Part shown: positions 1 to 7,983 of the stretch, piece after piece
Numbering within the stretch: position 1 is the first letter of the stretch
Layout of the letters: the number at the start of each line of letters is the position of its first letter
NCBI RefSeq assembly: GCF_038811545.1
Contig: NZ_CP133319.1
Coordinates: forward strand, 3,253,516-3,317,515
DNA: 64,000 nt
Origin: Rhodoligotrophos sp. CJ14
GTDB lineage: Bacteria; Pseudomonadota; Alphaproteobacteria; Rhizobiales; Im1
Direction of reading: 5' to 3'
The notes under the pieces: model-generated
Databases searched by the model: none
What the model was told of the DNA's origin: nothing
The model's input: only the letters and a program-made list of their open reading frames with translations
Translations under genes and position numbers: made by a program

Positions 1-759
1 CGGAGCCATCTCCGGCATGCCAATCCACCCGCGCCGCCGCCAGGCCGGCGGCAGATGCGCAGCAACGGAGGAGTTCCCGGTCATCAGCCGCAGGTCCGCT
101 GCAGCCTCGCCGATCACCTCCAGATCCCGCTCCCGCATTGCATCGACAATGGCCAGCGGTGTGCCTGCGCGCCGCAACGCCTCGATCCGCTCGCGAATCG
201 CCTCAGGCCCGCGATCGACATCCTGGAAGGCTATAAGTCCCACCGCCCGCTTGGACTGGGCCGCCAGCACCCGCACCAGATTGCTATCGGTCATGGGCGT
301 CAGCGGATCATGCCGCTTGGGCGATTCCGAGAGAAGCTGGGCACCGGCGAACATATGCCCCTGATAGACCGTCCGTCCCACCTCGCACAGGGTCGGGCAG
401 AACATGGTGAAATCCGCACCCAGATGGTCGAGCAGCGCTTCGGCGCAGGGGCCGATATTGCCGCGCGGCGTCGAATCGAAGGTCGCGCAATATTTGAAGA
501 AGAATTGGCGACAACCCTGCTCAAGTAGCCTGTCCGCTGCAGCGACCACATGCGTGACCGCTTCGGCCGCCGGAATCACACGGGATTTGAGCGCAATCAC
601 ATAGGCGTGGCAGCCCTCAGCCAAGGGGGTCCCCGCGCCGATGGTGAACCCGGTGGGAATACCGCGGGCGATCAGCATGGAGGCGAGTTCCGCCCCGCCG
701 GTCAGATCGTCCGCGATGCAGCCCAGGATCGGGCCGTGGATGTGCTGCTGATCTGTCAT
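1..759 (-). CDS. Four-carbon sugar-acid kinase, OtnK/DUF1537 family (C-terminal part beyond the window)
   Basis: An open frame of 253 codons starts at ATG 759 and runs off the window edge without a stop, so only the N-terminal domain is visible. Residues 13-22 carry the family's GCIADDLTGG motif, and KYCATFDSTPRG follows near residue 88. Characterised members phosphorylate 3-oxo-tetronate, D-threonate or D-erythronate in sugar-acid catabolism; the substrate cannot be read from this half. The gene diverges from the GntR/FCD regulator at 849 with about 90 bp between, which suggests local control. The usual partners (dehydrogenase, aldolase or isomerase) would lie left of the window. Family call is firm, substrate unknown. 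Confidence 0.85.
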   Translation of the reverse strand, partial: MTDQQHIHGPILGCIADDLTGGAELASMLIARGIPTGFTIGAGTPLAEGCHAYVIALKSRVIPAAEAVTHVVAAADRLLEQGCRQFFFKYCATFDSTPRGNIGPCAEALLDHLGADFTMFCPTLCEVGRTVYQGHMFAGAQLLSESPKRHDPLTPMTDSNLVRVLAAQSKRAVGLIAFQDVDRGPEAIRERIEALRRAGTPLAIVDAMRERDLEVIGEAAADLRLMTGNSSVAAHLPPAWRRRGWIGMPEMAP

Positions 760-848
760 AATGAACAATCCGTCGGCCGTTGCTGCGCGCCAGCCTTGAC
801 AGGCAAGCGCCTATTGCTGCCTTTGTGACCAGTTACCGAGGAAGCGAG

Positions 849-1619
849 ATGCGCATGAGCGATGCTGGGGATGATTTCGCCGTCGGGCGTGTGCTCCGCG
901 ACAACCTGACTGAGCGGGTATACCGTGAGCTGCGCTCCGCCTTGATGGAGGGCCGTTTCTGGCCCGGGCATCGCTTCAAGATCCGCGAGCTGGCCGCCAG
1001 TCTCGGTGTCTCCGAGACGCCGGTGCGTGAGGCCTTGATGCAGCTGGTCCGCGAAAAGGGCCTCATCATGGAGGCTGCGCGCTCGATCACCGTCGCGGGG
1101 CTGACGCTCTCGCAATATCTCGAGCTCCGTGACATCCGTCTGATGCTGGAGGGGATGGCTGCGGAGGCGGCCACGGTCCGCATAACTGACGAGGAGATCG
1201 CCGAGCTTGCCGCCCTTCACGAGCAACTGATCGAGGCGGAGCGATCGGGGCGCTGGTTCGATGCGGTGAAAGCGAACTGGGCGTTTCACTATGGTCTCTA
1301 CAAGGTGGCGAGCCGGCCTGAGCTTCTGGCCATCATCGAGGGTATCTGGCTGCGGAACGGGCCGCTCGTGAATTACCAATATCCGAATGCCCGGCCAACC
1401 TATCCCGGCCGCCATCGGCATCTCGACATACTCGATGCCCTTCGTGCGCGGGATGCGGTCGCCGTCAGGCAGCATATCCAGAACGATATGCTGGAGGGCG
1501 GGCGGCTGCTGGTGCAATTGCTCAGACAGCTTGAAGCCGGCGAGATCACCCGCGAGGAGCTGCATCGGGATGCTCATTCCGTGGGCAGCGGAGCGCGCCG
1601 GTCGAAAGCGGCCGGCTGA
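849..1619 (+). CDS. GntR-family transcriptional regulator, FCD (FadR/VanR-like) type
   Basis: A 256-residue protein. An N-terminal winged helix-turn-helix (about residues 20-85, with SLGVSETPVREAL as the recognition segment) is followed by an all-helical FCD ligand domain (about 95-235) with the histidines expected for metal or organic acid binding (WAFHYGLY, GRHRHLDIL, VRQHIQNDM). I chose ATG 849 because GAGGAAGCGAG lies just upstream; a TTG at 780 is in frame but has no ribosome site. Such regulators usually repress catabolic genes and release DNA on binding an organic acid. It sits between the kinase and the aminotransferase / E1 dehydrogenase cluster and is the obvious candidate regulator of both. 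Confidence 0.9.
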   Translation: MRMSDAGDDFAVGRVLRDNLTERVYRELRSALMEGRFWPGHRFKIRELAASLGVSETPVREALMQLVREKGLIMEAARSITVAGLTLSQYLELRDIRLMLEGMAAEAATVRITDEEIAELAALHEQLIEAERSGRWFDAVKANWAFHYGLYKVASRPELLAIIEGIWLRNGPLVNYQYPNARPTYPGRHRHLDILDALRARDAVAVRQHIQNDMLEGGRLLVQLLRQLEAGEITREELHRDAHSVGSGARRSKAAG

Positions 1620-1636
1620 TCCGCTGCTCTGTGTAG

Positions 1637-2866
1637 TCAGGCCGCTTGCGCGACGGCTGCCATGCCTGCATCGGCCGCCGCCAACACGACCTCTATGTCG
1701 CGCGGCTGATGGGCGGCCGAGAGGAACATATTGTGCTTCGGGTGAAAATAGGCGCCGGCCCGCAGCGCGGCCGCGCAAAATGTCTGGGCTTTCGCGAAAT
1801 CGGGATCGTTGTCGAACAGCACCATGGGCATCTGCACAGGCCCGGTCTGGCGCAGGCCTATACCGTGCTTTGCTGCGAGCCGTCCAAGCCCCTCGCGCAG
1901 CATCTGTCCCATCGCCTCCATATGGGCGATGGCCTTGGTGTCCCGCAATGTCTCGATCGTGGCGATCGCTGCCGACATCGCCACCGCGCCATACCAGAAC
2001 GAGCCCGTGACGAAGACCTGCGTTGCCGCTTGGCGGAAACGGTCGGTGCCGGTGATCGCCGCAAGCGGATAGCCATTGGCAATCGCCTTGCTGAACGCGC
2101 TGAGGTCAGGGCGCACGCCCAGCGGTTCCCAGCTGCCGCCGAGATCGATACGGAAGCCGGCGCGAACATCATCGATGATGAGAGCTGCATCCGCGGCCGT
2201 GCACAGCTCACGCGCCCGCTTGGCGAAGGTGGGCAGCGGCAACTGCTGGTCGCGCCCGAGATCATGGCGGAACGCCGTGATGAGCACAGCCGCAAGATCA
2301 TCGCCGGCCTGTTCGATCGCCGCCTCGAGGCTTGCCACGTCATTATAGTCGAAGTGAATGAGGTGGGCGCGGTCTTCGGCGGTGACGCCCGCCAGGGATG
2401 GCGTGCACCATGGCACAGCACCGTGATAGGAGCCGCGCGCCACCAGAACCTTGCGCCGCCCGGTCCCCGCCCGCGCGATGGTCACGCAGGAGGTCGTGGC
2501 ATCTGTTCCGTTTTTCTGCAGCATTGCCCAATCGGCATGCGCCACGGTGGCGACCAGCAATTCTGCCAGATCGACCAGGACCTCCGCCGGGCCGTTCATC
2601 GCATCACCAAGCGACCGCTGTCGTGCGGCGGCCTCTTCCACAGCCGGGTGATGGTGGCCGAGAACATTGGGGCCCCAGCTGCACATCAGGTCCACATATT
2701 CCCGTCCGTCGACATCCCACAGCCGGCAGCCCTCTGCTCGCGCGAAGAATTGCGGATAGGCGGGGCCCAAAGTCTTGGCGTTCATGTGTCCCCACATGCC
2801 GCCGGGAATCACGGCCTCGGCACGGTGACGCAGGGCGGTATCGCGGGAGTTGGCGAGGGTCTGCAT
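1637..2866 (-). CDS. Class III PLP aminotransferase, glutamate-1-semialdehyde aminomutase-like
   Basis: A 409-residue fold-type I PLP enzyme. The Schiff-base lysine is K260 in FSKAIANGYP; DDVRAGFR (232-239) replaces the usual DEVxxGFR; the phosphate-binding segment is KNGTDA (118-123). The N-terminal half resembles HemL-type aminomutases (PGGMWGHM, WDVDGREYVD), but setting and divergence argue for a catabolic transaminase of unknown amino substrate rather than tetrapyrrole synthesis. ATG 2866 follows GAGAG; a GTG at 2875 is an alternative start. A strong hairpin and a near-palindrome at 2899-2913 separate it from the upstream solute-binding gene, so it may have its own promoter. Confidence 0.85.
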   Translation of the reverse strand: MQTLANSRDTALRHRAEAVIPGGMWGHMNAKTLGPAYPQFFARAEGCRLWDVDGREYVDLMCSWGPNVLGHHHPAVEEAAARQRSLGDAMNGPAEVLVDLAELLVATVAHADWAMLQKNGTDATTSCVTIARAGTGRRKVLVARGSYHGAVPWCTPSLAGVTAEDRAHLIHFDYNDVASLEAAIEQAGDDLAAVLITAFRHDLGRDQQLPLPTFAKRARELCTAADAALIIDDVRAGFRIDLGGSWEPLGVRPDLSAFSKAIANGYPLAAITGTDRFRQAATQVFVTGSFWYGAVAMSAAIATIETLRDTKAIAHMEAMGQMLREGLGRLAAKHGIGLRQTGPVQMPMVLFDNDPDFAKAQTFCAAALRAGAYFHPKHNMFLSAAHQPRDIEVVLAAADAGMAAVAQAA

Positions 2867-2898
2867 TGCTCTCACACGTTATTTCGGATCGCCTGTAC

Positions 2899-2913
2899 GT
2901 TATATCATATAGC
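2899..2913. promoter_or_regulatory. Near-palindromic operator candidate upstream of the aminotransferase gene
   Basis: GTTATATCATATAGC has a perfect 11-bp core (TATAT-C-ATATA) and lies about 33 bp upstream of ATG 2866. Its reverse complement agrees with 6893-6907, in front of the E1 gene, at 13 of 15 positions. The pairing suggests a shared operator, possibly for the GntR regulator at 849. That is inference; no such site was found in the kinase/regulator intergenic space. Confidence 0.4.
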
Positions 2914-3014
2914 AGAGAGCGCGGCAGCGAAAACGGAAACAGTGGCGGATAGGATCGACGCGCCGCAGAGGGCGGGCTGGTAGCACCTGGTCCCGCCCGT
3001 ATTCCCAAGGGTCA

Positions 3015-3053
3015 CCCGGCTCCCTGCACCTTCACGCGGCACAGGGAGCCGGG
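3015..3053 (-). terminator. Strong hairpin after the solute-binding protein gene
   Basis: CCCGGCTCCCTG (3015-3026) is perfectly complementary to CAGGGAGCCGGG (3042-3053), a 12-bp GC-rich stem with a 15-nt loop, starting 9 bp past the stop at 3062. There is no U-run on the minus strand, so it is not a canonical intrinsic terminator; it may be a 3'-end stabiliser or processing site that isolates the aminotransferase gene from read-through. Confidence 0.55.
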
Positions 3054-3061
3054 GAACAGGA

Positions 3062-4639
3062 TCAGCGGCTCAGCTCGGCAAGCGGCAAGTTGCAGCACGC
3101 ACTATAGCGCACTCCCTTGACGTCCTTGCGATGAGCCAGGATGAGATTCGGGCTGACGATCGGGAAGATGACCCTGTCCTTGATCATCTCGAGGCCGATC
3201 TCATGCCAGATCTTGGCAGCTTCCTCCCCGCTTGAGGCCAGGGCCTTCTTGTAGAGCTCCGCTTCCTTGGGGTTGAAATCCTTAGGATCCTTGATCCCGG
3301 CGCGCCGTGCCCATGGGCTGCCTTCGGTCATGCCGAAATATTCGACATATTGCGCCGTGCCGTAATAATCGGGCGCATAGAAGACGGCCGTCAGTGGGAT
3401 GCCCTCGCTGTTGATCCGCTCGCGCCAGGTCGAGAATTGCACCGGCTTCAGCTCGATCTTGACGCCGATCTTATCCAGGTCCTGCTGCACCTTTTGCATC
3501 AGGAGCGACAGATCGATGCCATAGGCATTCAGGTTCGGGAACACCGCTTCCAGGCTGATGCCATCCGGGTGACCTGCCTTGGCCAGCAGCTCCTTTGCCT
3601 TTTCCGGATTGTACTCAGGCTCGGGATAGCCGCTGCCGCCGGGAAAGCCGATCGGTATCGGGGTGGTGATCACCTGGCCCTCATTGCCGATCGTGAACTC
3701 GATGATGCCCTTGCGGTCCAGTGCATACTCAAAGGCCTCACGAACATCCTTCGTGAGCGGCACCTTGTTGGCCTTCGCACCGGGTGAAAGCGCGAGATAG
3801 ATGAAGTTGTAGGAGGGCACTGTCTTCACGGTGACCTCAGGATTCTGCAGGGTCTTGGCCGTATCAGGGTCGATCTGCATGGCAATGTCGGCCGCACCGC
3901 TTTCCAGCATCTGTGCCTGCGCCACGGCATCCTTCACCTGGCGGAAGACGATGCCGCTCACGGCCGGCTTGGTGCCCCAGTAACCATCATTTCGTTTGAG
4001 GCGCAGCTCGGCATTGGGATCGTATTTCTCAAGAACGAACGGTGCGCTGCCGGCTGAATTCTGCAGAAACCAGGCTTCGGCTGTATCGGTCGTGGCTGCA
4101 TCCGCATCCGCCTTCGCGCCATTCGCCATGGCGACATCGCTATTCACGATCGCCGTATAGGGAGCAGACGCGATATTGATGAATTCGGAATTTGGCGCCG
4201 TCATCTTGACCACGACGGTCCGCGCGTCCGGCGTCTCGATGGCTGCGACATTGCCCATGAGGAAGGCGGCGCTGCCTTTCAGGTTCTTCAACCGCTCCCA
4301 TGACCATTTGACGTCTTTGGCCTCGACGGGCGAGCCGTCGGAGAACTTGGCGTCCGCATCAAGCGTGAAGGTGAACTCACTCTGATCGGCGCTTGCCTTC
4401 CAGGATTCGGCCAGCAAGGGTACGATCTTGTTGTTCGCATCGAGCGTCACCAGTGTCTCGTAAACGCTCGAATTGTAGATCTGGCAGGTGTCGCAGAACG
4501 CGCGATGCGGATCGAGCGAATTGAGATCCATGTTCCGCGCGATGACGAGCGGCTGATCGCTTTGCGCTGCCGCCGGCAATGGCCCCGTCAAGGCAAGCGC
4601 CACCAGCCCTGCAAGAAATAGACTTCGTGTCCTTTTCAT
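3062..4639 (-). CDS. ABC transporter substrate-binding protein, family 5 (peptide/opine/nickel type)
   Basis: A 525-residue periplasmic binding protein with a Sec signal peptide (positive MKRTR, hydrophobic core, AAAQ cleavage near residue 26), then the SBP_bac_5 fold beginning with NMDLNSLDPHRAF, the usual site of the family signature. The length is typical. A very strong Shine-Dalgarno (GGAGGAGGG) precedes ATG 4639, and the gene follows the E1 dehydrogenase stop by 25 bp, so they are probably co-transcribed. No permease or ATPase gene is present, so it either uses transport subunits encoded elsewhere or delivers its ligand by another route. Ligand unknown; the setting suggests the substrate of the neighbouring catabolic enzymes. 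Confidence 0.88.
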   Translation of the reverse strand: MKRTRSLFLAGLVALALTGPLPAAAQSDQPLVIARNMDLNSLDPHRAFCDTCQIYNSSVYETLVTLDANNKIVPLLAESWKASADQSEFTFTLDADAKFSDGSPVEAKDVKWSWERLKNLKGSAAFLMGNVAAIETPDARTVVVKMTAPNSEFINIASAPYTAIVNSDVAMANGAKADADAATTDTAEAWFLQNSAGSAPFVLEKYDPNAELRLKRNDGYWGTKPAVSGIVFRQVKDAVAQAQMLESGAADIAMQIDPDTAKTLQNPEVTVKTVPSYNFIYLALSPGAKANKVPLTKDVREAFEYALDRKGIIEFTIGNEGQVITTPIPIGFPGGSGYPEPEYNPEKAKELLAKAGHPDGISLEAVFPNLNAYGIDLSLLMQKVQQDLDKIGVKIELKPVQFSTWRERINSEGIPLTAVFYAPDYYGTAQYVEYFGMTEGSPWARRAGIKDPKDFNPKEAELYKKALASSGEEAAKIWHEIGLEMIKDRVIFPIVSPNLILAHRKDVKGVRYSACCNLPLAELSR

Positions 4640-4664
4640 TATGTGCCCTCCTCCACTTGCACCG

Positions 4665-6866
4665 TCATGCCACCACCCGGGTTTCTGCCCAGCGCGGCTC
4701 TGCTAACTGCACGAGAACGTCCCTGATTCTCTCAGGCCCGCCGAGCGCCGTCTTGTTGAGCGGCGCCGAGACCACCGGGGCGGCAAGGCTGCCCGTCACA
4801 TGCAGCACTTCGTGGTCCAGATGATCGAACAGCCGCCGCTGGATCTCCTGTGTAAGCCGGCCGCCCAGCGAAAGGCCTCGCGCCACCTGTTCCACAATGG
4901 CGACCCGATTGGTCCGCTTGACCGAGGCCTCGATCACGCTCCAATCAAGGCCGGTTGGATCCAGCGTGCGCAAATCGATGACCTCGGCGTCAATTCCGGT
5001 GGTCTGTACCACGTCGAGCGTCGTCTCGACCATGCTTGCCGCCGTGAGCAGGGTGCAAGCCTTGCCTTTGCGAGCCAGCCGGGCACTGCCAAACCGGATG
5101 CAATAGTCGAGATCATCGGTGGGAATGGATCCTTCGCTTTGAAACAGCGCCACGTGTTCGATCACCACCACCGGGTCGTCGCACAGCAAGGCCGAGTTCA
5201 TCAGCCCCACATAATCGAAGGGCGTGGAGGGCGCCACGATCCGCCATCCCGGAAACAATGCGAACAGCCCGGAGGGATCGCCGGAATGCTGCGAGCCATA
5301 GCCCGTATGGGGCGACACCCGCACCCGAACCACCAGGGGCACCGGAAAGCCGCCGCCGAACATATGCCGGACCTTGGCGACGCCATTGAACAGCTGATCT
5401 GCCGCGACCAGGCAGAAATCGCCAAACATGATCTCGACAATCGGCCGCAAGCCACACAACGCCGCGCCGAGGGCGATGCCGACGAAGCCGTTCTCGGCGA
5501 TCGGCATGGCGAGCACGCGCTCCGGCCAGCGCTCGAGCGCGCCTTTCGTGGCACCGCTGACGCCCCCACGCAATCGATGCACGTCTTCGCCCATGATGAC
5601 GATCCGCGGATCGCGTTCCATCGCACGGGCAATGGCCTGTGAGGCCGCGGAAATATATTTCGTCGGGGTCAGCTCATGGGCGGCGAAGTTTTCTATCTCT
5701 CGAAATCTTTGCCCTTTGAGCTCGGAGAGATCACCCCGGATATGCTCGTCGATCTCGGCGGGATCAGGCCATAGCCGCTCGGGAATGCGCAGGCCATTGC
5801 CATTCGGGACCGGTTCCGTCAGCCGTGCCGCGGCCTCCTCGACCGCCGCCCTGGCCCGCTCATCCAGCAGCGCCATCTGATCTGCCGTCGCCATGCCCAG
5901 CTCGGACAGTCGCGAAGCGGTGATTGCCAAGGGATCGCGCGCCCGCCATTCCTGCTCTTCCTCGCGGCTGCGATAGCCAAACTCACTCCCGGGCCTGCTG
6001 CCGCTCTGGTGCAGGAAGCGATAGCAGATCGCCTCGATCAGCACCGGCCCGCCTTTCGCCGTGATGATCTCTCGCGCCTCCTGCATCGCACGCCGGACGG
6101 CAATCATATCCATTCCGTCGACCTCGATGCCGGGAAACCCGAACATGGGACCACGTGAGGTCAGCCGTGTCTCGCGGGTCTGCTCCCGCAAGTGGGTCGA
6201 GACGGCGTAGAAATTATTCTCCAGGAAGAAGATGACGGGCAGGTCATAGAGGGCCGCGATATTCATCGCCTCGTGCGATACCCCCGCCATGAGGGTGCCA
6301 TCGCCAAAGAAGCTCACGGAAATGCGCCCGGTCCCCAGCAACTTGTCCGCCAGCGCATAGCCTGCTGCATGGGGAAGATTGCCCCCGATGATTGCGCTGG
6401 TGCCGGGAATGCCGGAGGCGTCGTGGCGCATGTGCATCGACCCGCCCCGACCTCCACAATATCCGGTCTTGAGCCCCATGATTTCGGCCATGAGCCCTTC
6501 CACGGTGCCGATCATGCTCGGCGTGAAATCCTGGGCGAGCGGAGCGAAATCTTGCGGCGTCTGCGCGTTGATGAGCTTGGCGAGCACCTGGTGATGAGCA
6601 CGGTGCGTGCCGTTGATGCGGTCCTGCGTGCTGAGCACCGACATGGCGCCGACGGCCCCTGCTTCCTGGCCGATGCTGGCATGGGCAGGGCCGTGCACCA
6701 GTCCGGCATTGGCCAGATCGAGGACCTTCTCCTCAAAGCGGCGAATGAGCAGCATCTGTTGGTACCAGCGCAGCAGGTCCTGCTGGCTCTCAGCGGCCCA
6801 GTCGCTAAGACCGATGTCAAGCCGGTACCAAGGCGTATCGGTGATGATCGGCCGCCGCCTTACCAT
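4665..6866 (-). CDS. Thiamine-diphosphate dehydrogenase E1, fused alpha and beta subunits
   Basis: A 733-residue fusion. Residues 25-330 form an E1-alpha domain with the ThDP/Mg motif GDG (188-190) ... NN (217-218) and the alpha-type HRAHHQ and GGRGGSMH segments. Residues 395-733 form an E1-beta (transketolase-like) domain with IVIMGEDV, AENGFVGIALGAAL and a C-terminal transketolase fold. Related enzymes decarboxylate pyruvate, branched-chain 2-oxoacids or acetoin and pass the acyl group to a lipoyl E2. No E2 or E3 gene is nearby, so partners must be elsewhere or the enzyme works without a lipoyl carrier. Substrate unknown; an oxoacid made by the adjacent transaminase is a reasonable guess. 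Confidence 0.88.
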   Translation of the reverse strand: MVRRRPIITDTPWYRLDIGLSDWAAESQQDLLRWYQQMLLIRRFEEKVLDLANAGLVHGPAHASIGQEAGAVGAMSVLSTQDRINGTHRAHHQVLAKLINAQTPQDFAPLAQDFTPSMIGTVEGLMAEIMGLKTGYCGGRGGSMHMRHDASGIPGTSAIIGGNLPHAAGYALADKLLGTGRISVSFFGDGTLMAGVSHEAMNIAALYDLPVIFFLENNFYAVSTHLREQTRETRLTSRGPMFGFPGIEVDGMDMIAVRRAMQEAREIITAKGGPVLIEAICYRFLHQSGSRPGSEFGYRSREEEQEWRARDPLAITASRLSELGMATADQMALLDERARAAVEEAAARLTEPVPNGNGLRIPERLWPDPAEIDEHIRGDLSELKGQRFREIENFAAHELTPTKYISAASQAIARAMERDPRIVIMGEDVHRLRGGVSGATKGALERWPERVLAMPIAENGFVGIALGAALCGLRPIVEIMFGDFCLVAADQLFNGVAKVRHMFGGGFPVPLVVRVRVSPHTGYGSQHSGDPSGLFALFPGWRIVAPSTPFDYVGLMNSALLCDDPVVVIEHVALFQSEGSIPTDDLDYCIRFGSARLARKGKACTLLTAASMVETTLDVVQTTGIDAEVIDLRTLDPTGLDWSVIEASVKRTNRVAIVEQVARGLSLGGRLTQEIQRRLFDHLDHEVLHVTGSLAAPVVSAPLNKTALGGPERIRDVLVQLAEPRWAETRVVA

Positions 6867-6892
6867 GCTGCACCCGTTGTCCGTCCCCGGCT

Positions 6893-6910
6893 GCTATATG
6901 AAATATCATT
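6893..6910. promoter_or_regulatory. Operator candidate upstream of the E1 dehydrogenase gene
   Basis: GCTATATGAAATATCATT lies 27 bp upstream of ATG 6866. ATGAAATATCAT within it is an inverted repeat with one mismatched pair, and the first 15 bases agree at 13 positions with the reverse complement of 2899-2913. Both sites are AT-rich islands in GC-rich DNA at the 5' ends of minus-strand units, consistent with one regulator controlling both. Confidence 0.4.
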
Positions 6911-7221
6911 ATTCCGCACAGTTCTTCCCTAGACGCGATTGCCATGCTCTCGAGGCAAGCTAAGCGGTGACCGGCACGGCGGGCAATCCCCAATTTCAGC
7001 ACGTGCGGTGACCACCGCGGCGGCCCCTGTCTAGACAATCCCATACCGGCCCCTCGAAATTGGGCGGCGCCCGTTAATGTTGTTTCCAGAAACTTGTTAT
7101 CCACCGCGGGTCTGCCGCCGCTTGGAACTGGCTGGTTGCAGTTTCTTTATAGCTCCAAGGCCACAATCCCGGCGAGCACCGGCCGCGGCCGAAAACAGCC
7201 TGGAATGAAAGGAGCCCCTTC
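6911..7221. other. Intergenic region between divergent units
   Basis: About 310 bp between the E1 gene (minus) and the DUF1269 gene (plus). I found no convincing coding frame, RNA gene or terminator. AAAGGAGCCCC just before 7222 is a good ribosome binding site for the DUF1269 gene. Confidence 0.5.
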
Positions 7222-7908
7222 ATGTCCGAACTCATCGTCGTCGGCTTTGATGATCCCGCCGAAGCAGACCGTGTTCTCCTGAAGCTGACGCAGCTTAAAA
7301 AGGAGCACCTGATTGATCTGGAGGATGCCGTTGTCGTGGTGCGGGACGCGAACGGCAAGGTCCAGCTCAAGCAGAGCATCAATCTCGTTGCCATGGGCGC
7401 CGCCTCGGGCGGCCTTTCTGGCGGCTTATGGGGTGCTCTTGTCGGCCTGTTCTTCCTGAATCCGCTCGCAGGCTTCGCACTGGGCGGCGCTATTGGCGCA
7501 GGCACGGGTGCTCTGTCGGGCTCGATGATGGACTACGGAATTGATGATGGTTTCATCAAGTCCTTGGCCGATACCATTCCAAACAACAGCTCCGCCCTGT
7601 TCGTTCTGGTGCGCAAGGCTCAGCCGGAGAAGGTCCTCGAGGAGCTGAAGGGCATCCATGGCCGCTTGCTGCGCACCTCCCTGGCTCCCGATCAAGAGCA
7701 GAAGCTGCGTGACATCATCGAGCAGCACGTTTCGCAGGGCACTGCGCCCCAGGGTGCCGTATCGCCTGCCGCGCCAGCCGCTGCGGTGACGCCTTCGCCG
7801 GCGACGGCACCACAGACCGGGTCATCTCCCGCGGCGGCTCCGTCACCCTCCGTGCAGCAGACCCCCTCGGCCGGAGCCGCTTCTCCGCGGGCCGCACCGA
7901 GCACCTGA
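7222..7908 (+). CDS. DUF1269 domain membrane-associated protein
   Basis: A 228-residue protein with a strong ribosome site (AAAGGAG) before ATG 7222. Residues 1-55 form the conserved DUF1269 N-terminus (SELIVVGFDDPAEADRVL, then LEDAVVVVRD). Residues 58-100 are a glycine-rich helical hairpin (GLSGGLWGALVGLFF, ALGGAIGAGTGALSG) resembling a glycine zipper that could insert in membranes. Residues 105-155 complete the domain, and the last 55 residues are a low-complexity Ala/Pro/Ser tail. The biochemical role of the family is unknown to me; rhizobial members are often stress-associated. It appears monocistronic. Confidence 0.8.
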   Translation: MSELIVVGFDDPAEADRVLLKLTQLKKEHLIDLEDAVVVVRDANGKVQLKQSINLVAMGAASGGLSGGLWGALVGLFFLNPLAGFALGGAIGAGTGALSGSMMDYGIDDGFIKSLADTIPNNSSALFVLVRKAQPEKVLEELKGIHGRLLRTSLAPDQEQKLRDIIEQHVSQGTAPQGAVSPAAPAAAVTPSPATAPQTGSSPAAAPSPSVQQTPSAGAASPRAAPST

Positions 7909-7916
7909 TGGCCAAG

Positions 7917-7943
7917 ACGTGGCGGCAGGCTCTGTCGCCACGT
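7917..7943. terminator. Hairpin between two convergent genes
   Basis: ACGTGGCGGCAG (7917-7928) pairs with CTGTCGCCACGT (7932-7943) over 12 bp with one G-U wobble and a 3-nt loop. It lies between the stops at 7908 and 7984 and could serve both strands, although neither side has a U-run. Confidence 0.5.
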
Positions 7944-7983
7944 AGCTTAGCCCCTGGAGCATTTGTGACTTCGCAGGTCTGCC

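Noticed and set aside
2899-2913. Near-palindrome considered as a Mo-box
   Set aside because: The arms are separated by 1 bp instead of 8 and no molybdenum gene is adjacent.
1646-2983. Long plus-strand open frame of 445 codons
   Set aside because: It is antisense to the aminotransferase gene, has no recognisable domain, and follows third-position bias of the opposite strand.
7097-7105. TTATCCACC, one mismatch from a DnaA box
   Set aside because: It is a single copy with no AT-rich region or further boxes, so not an origin.
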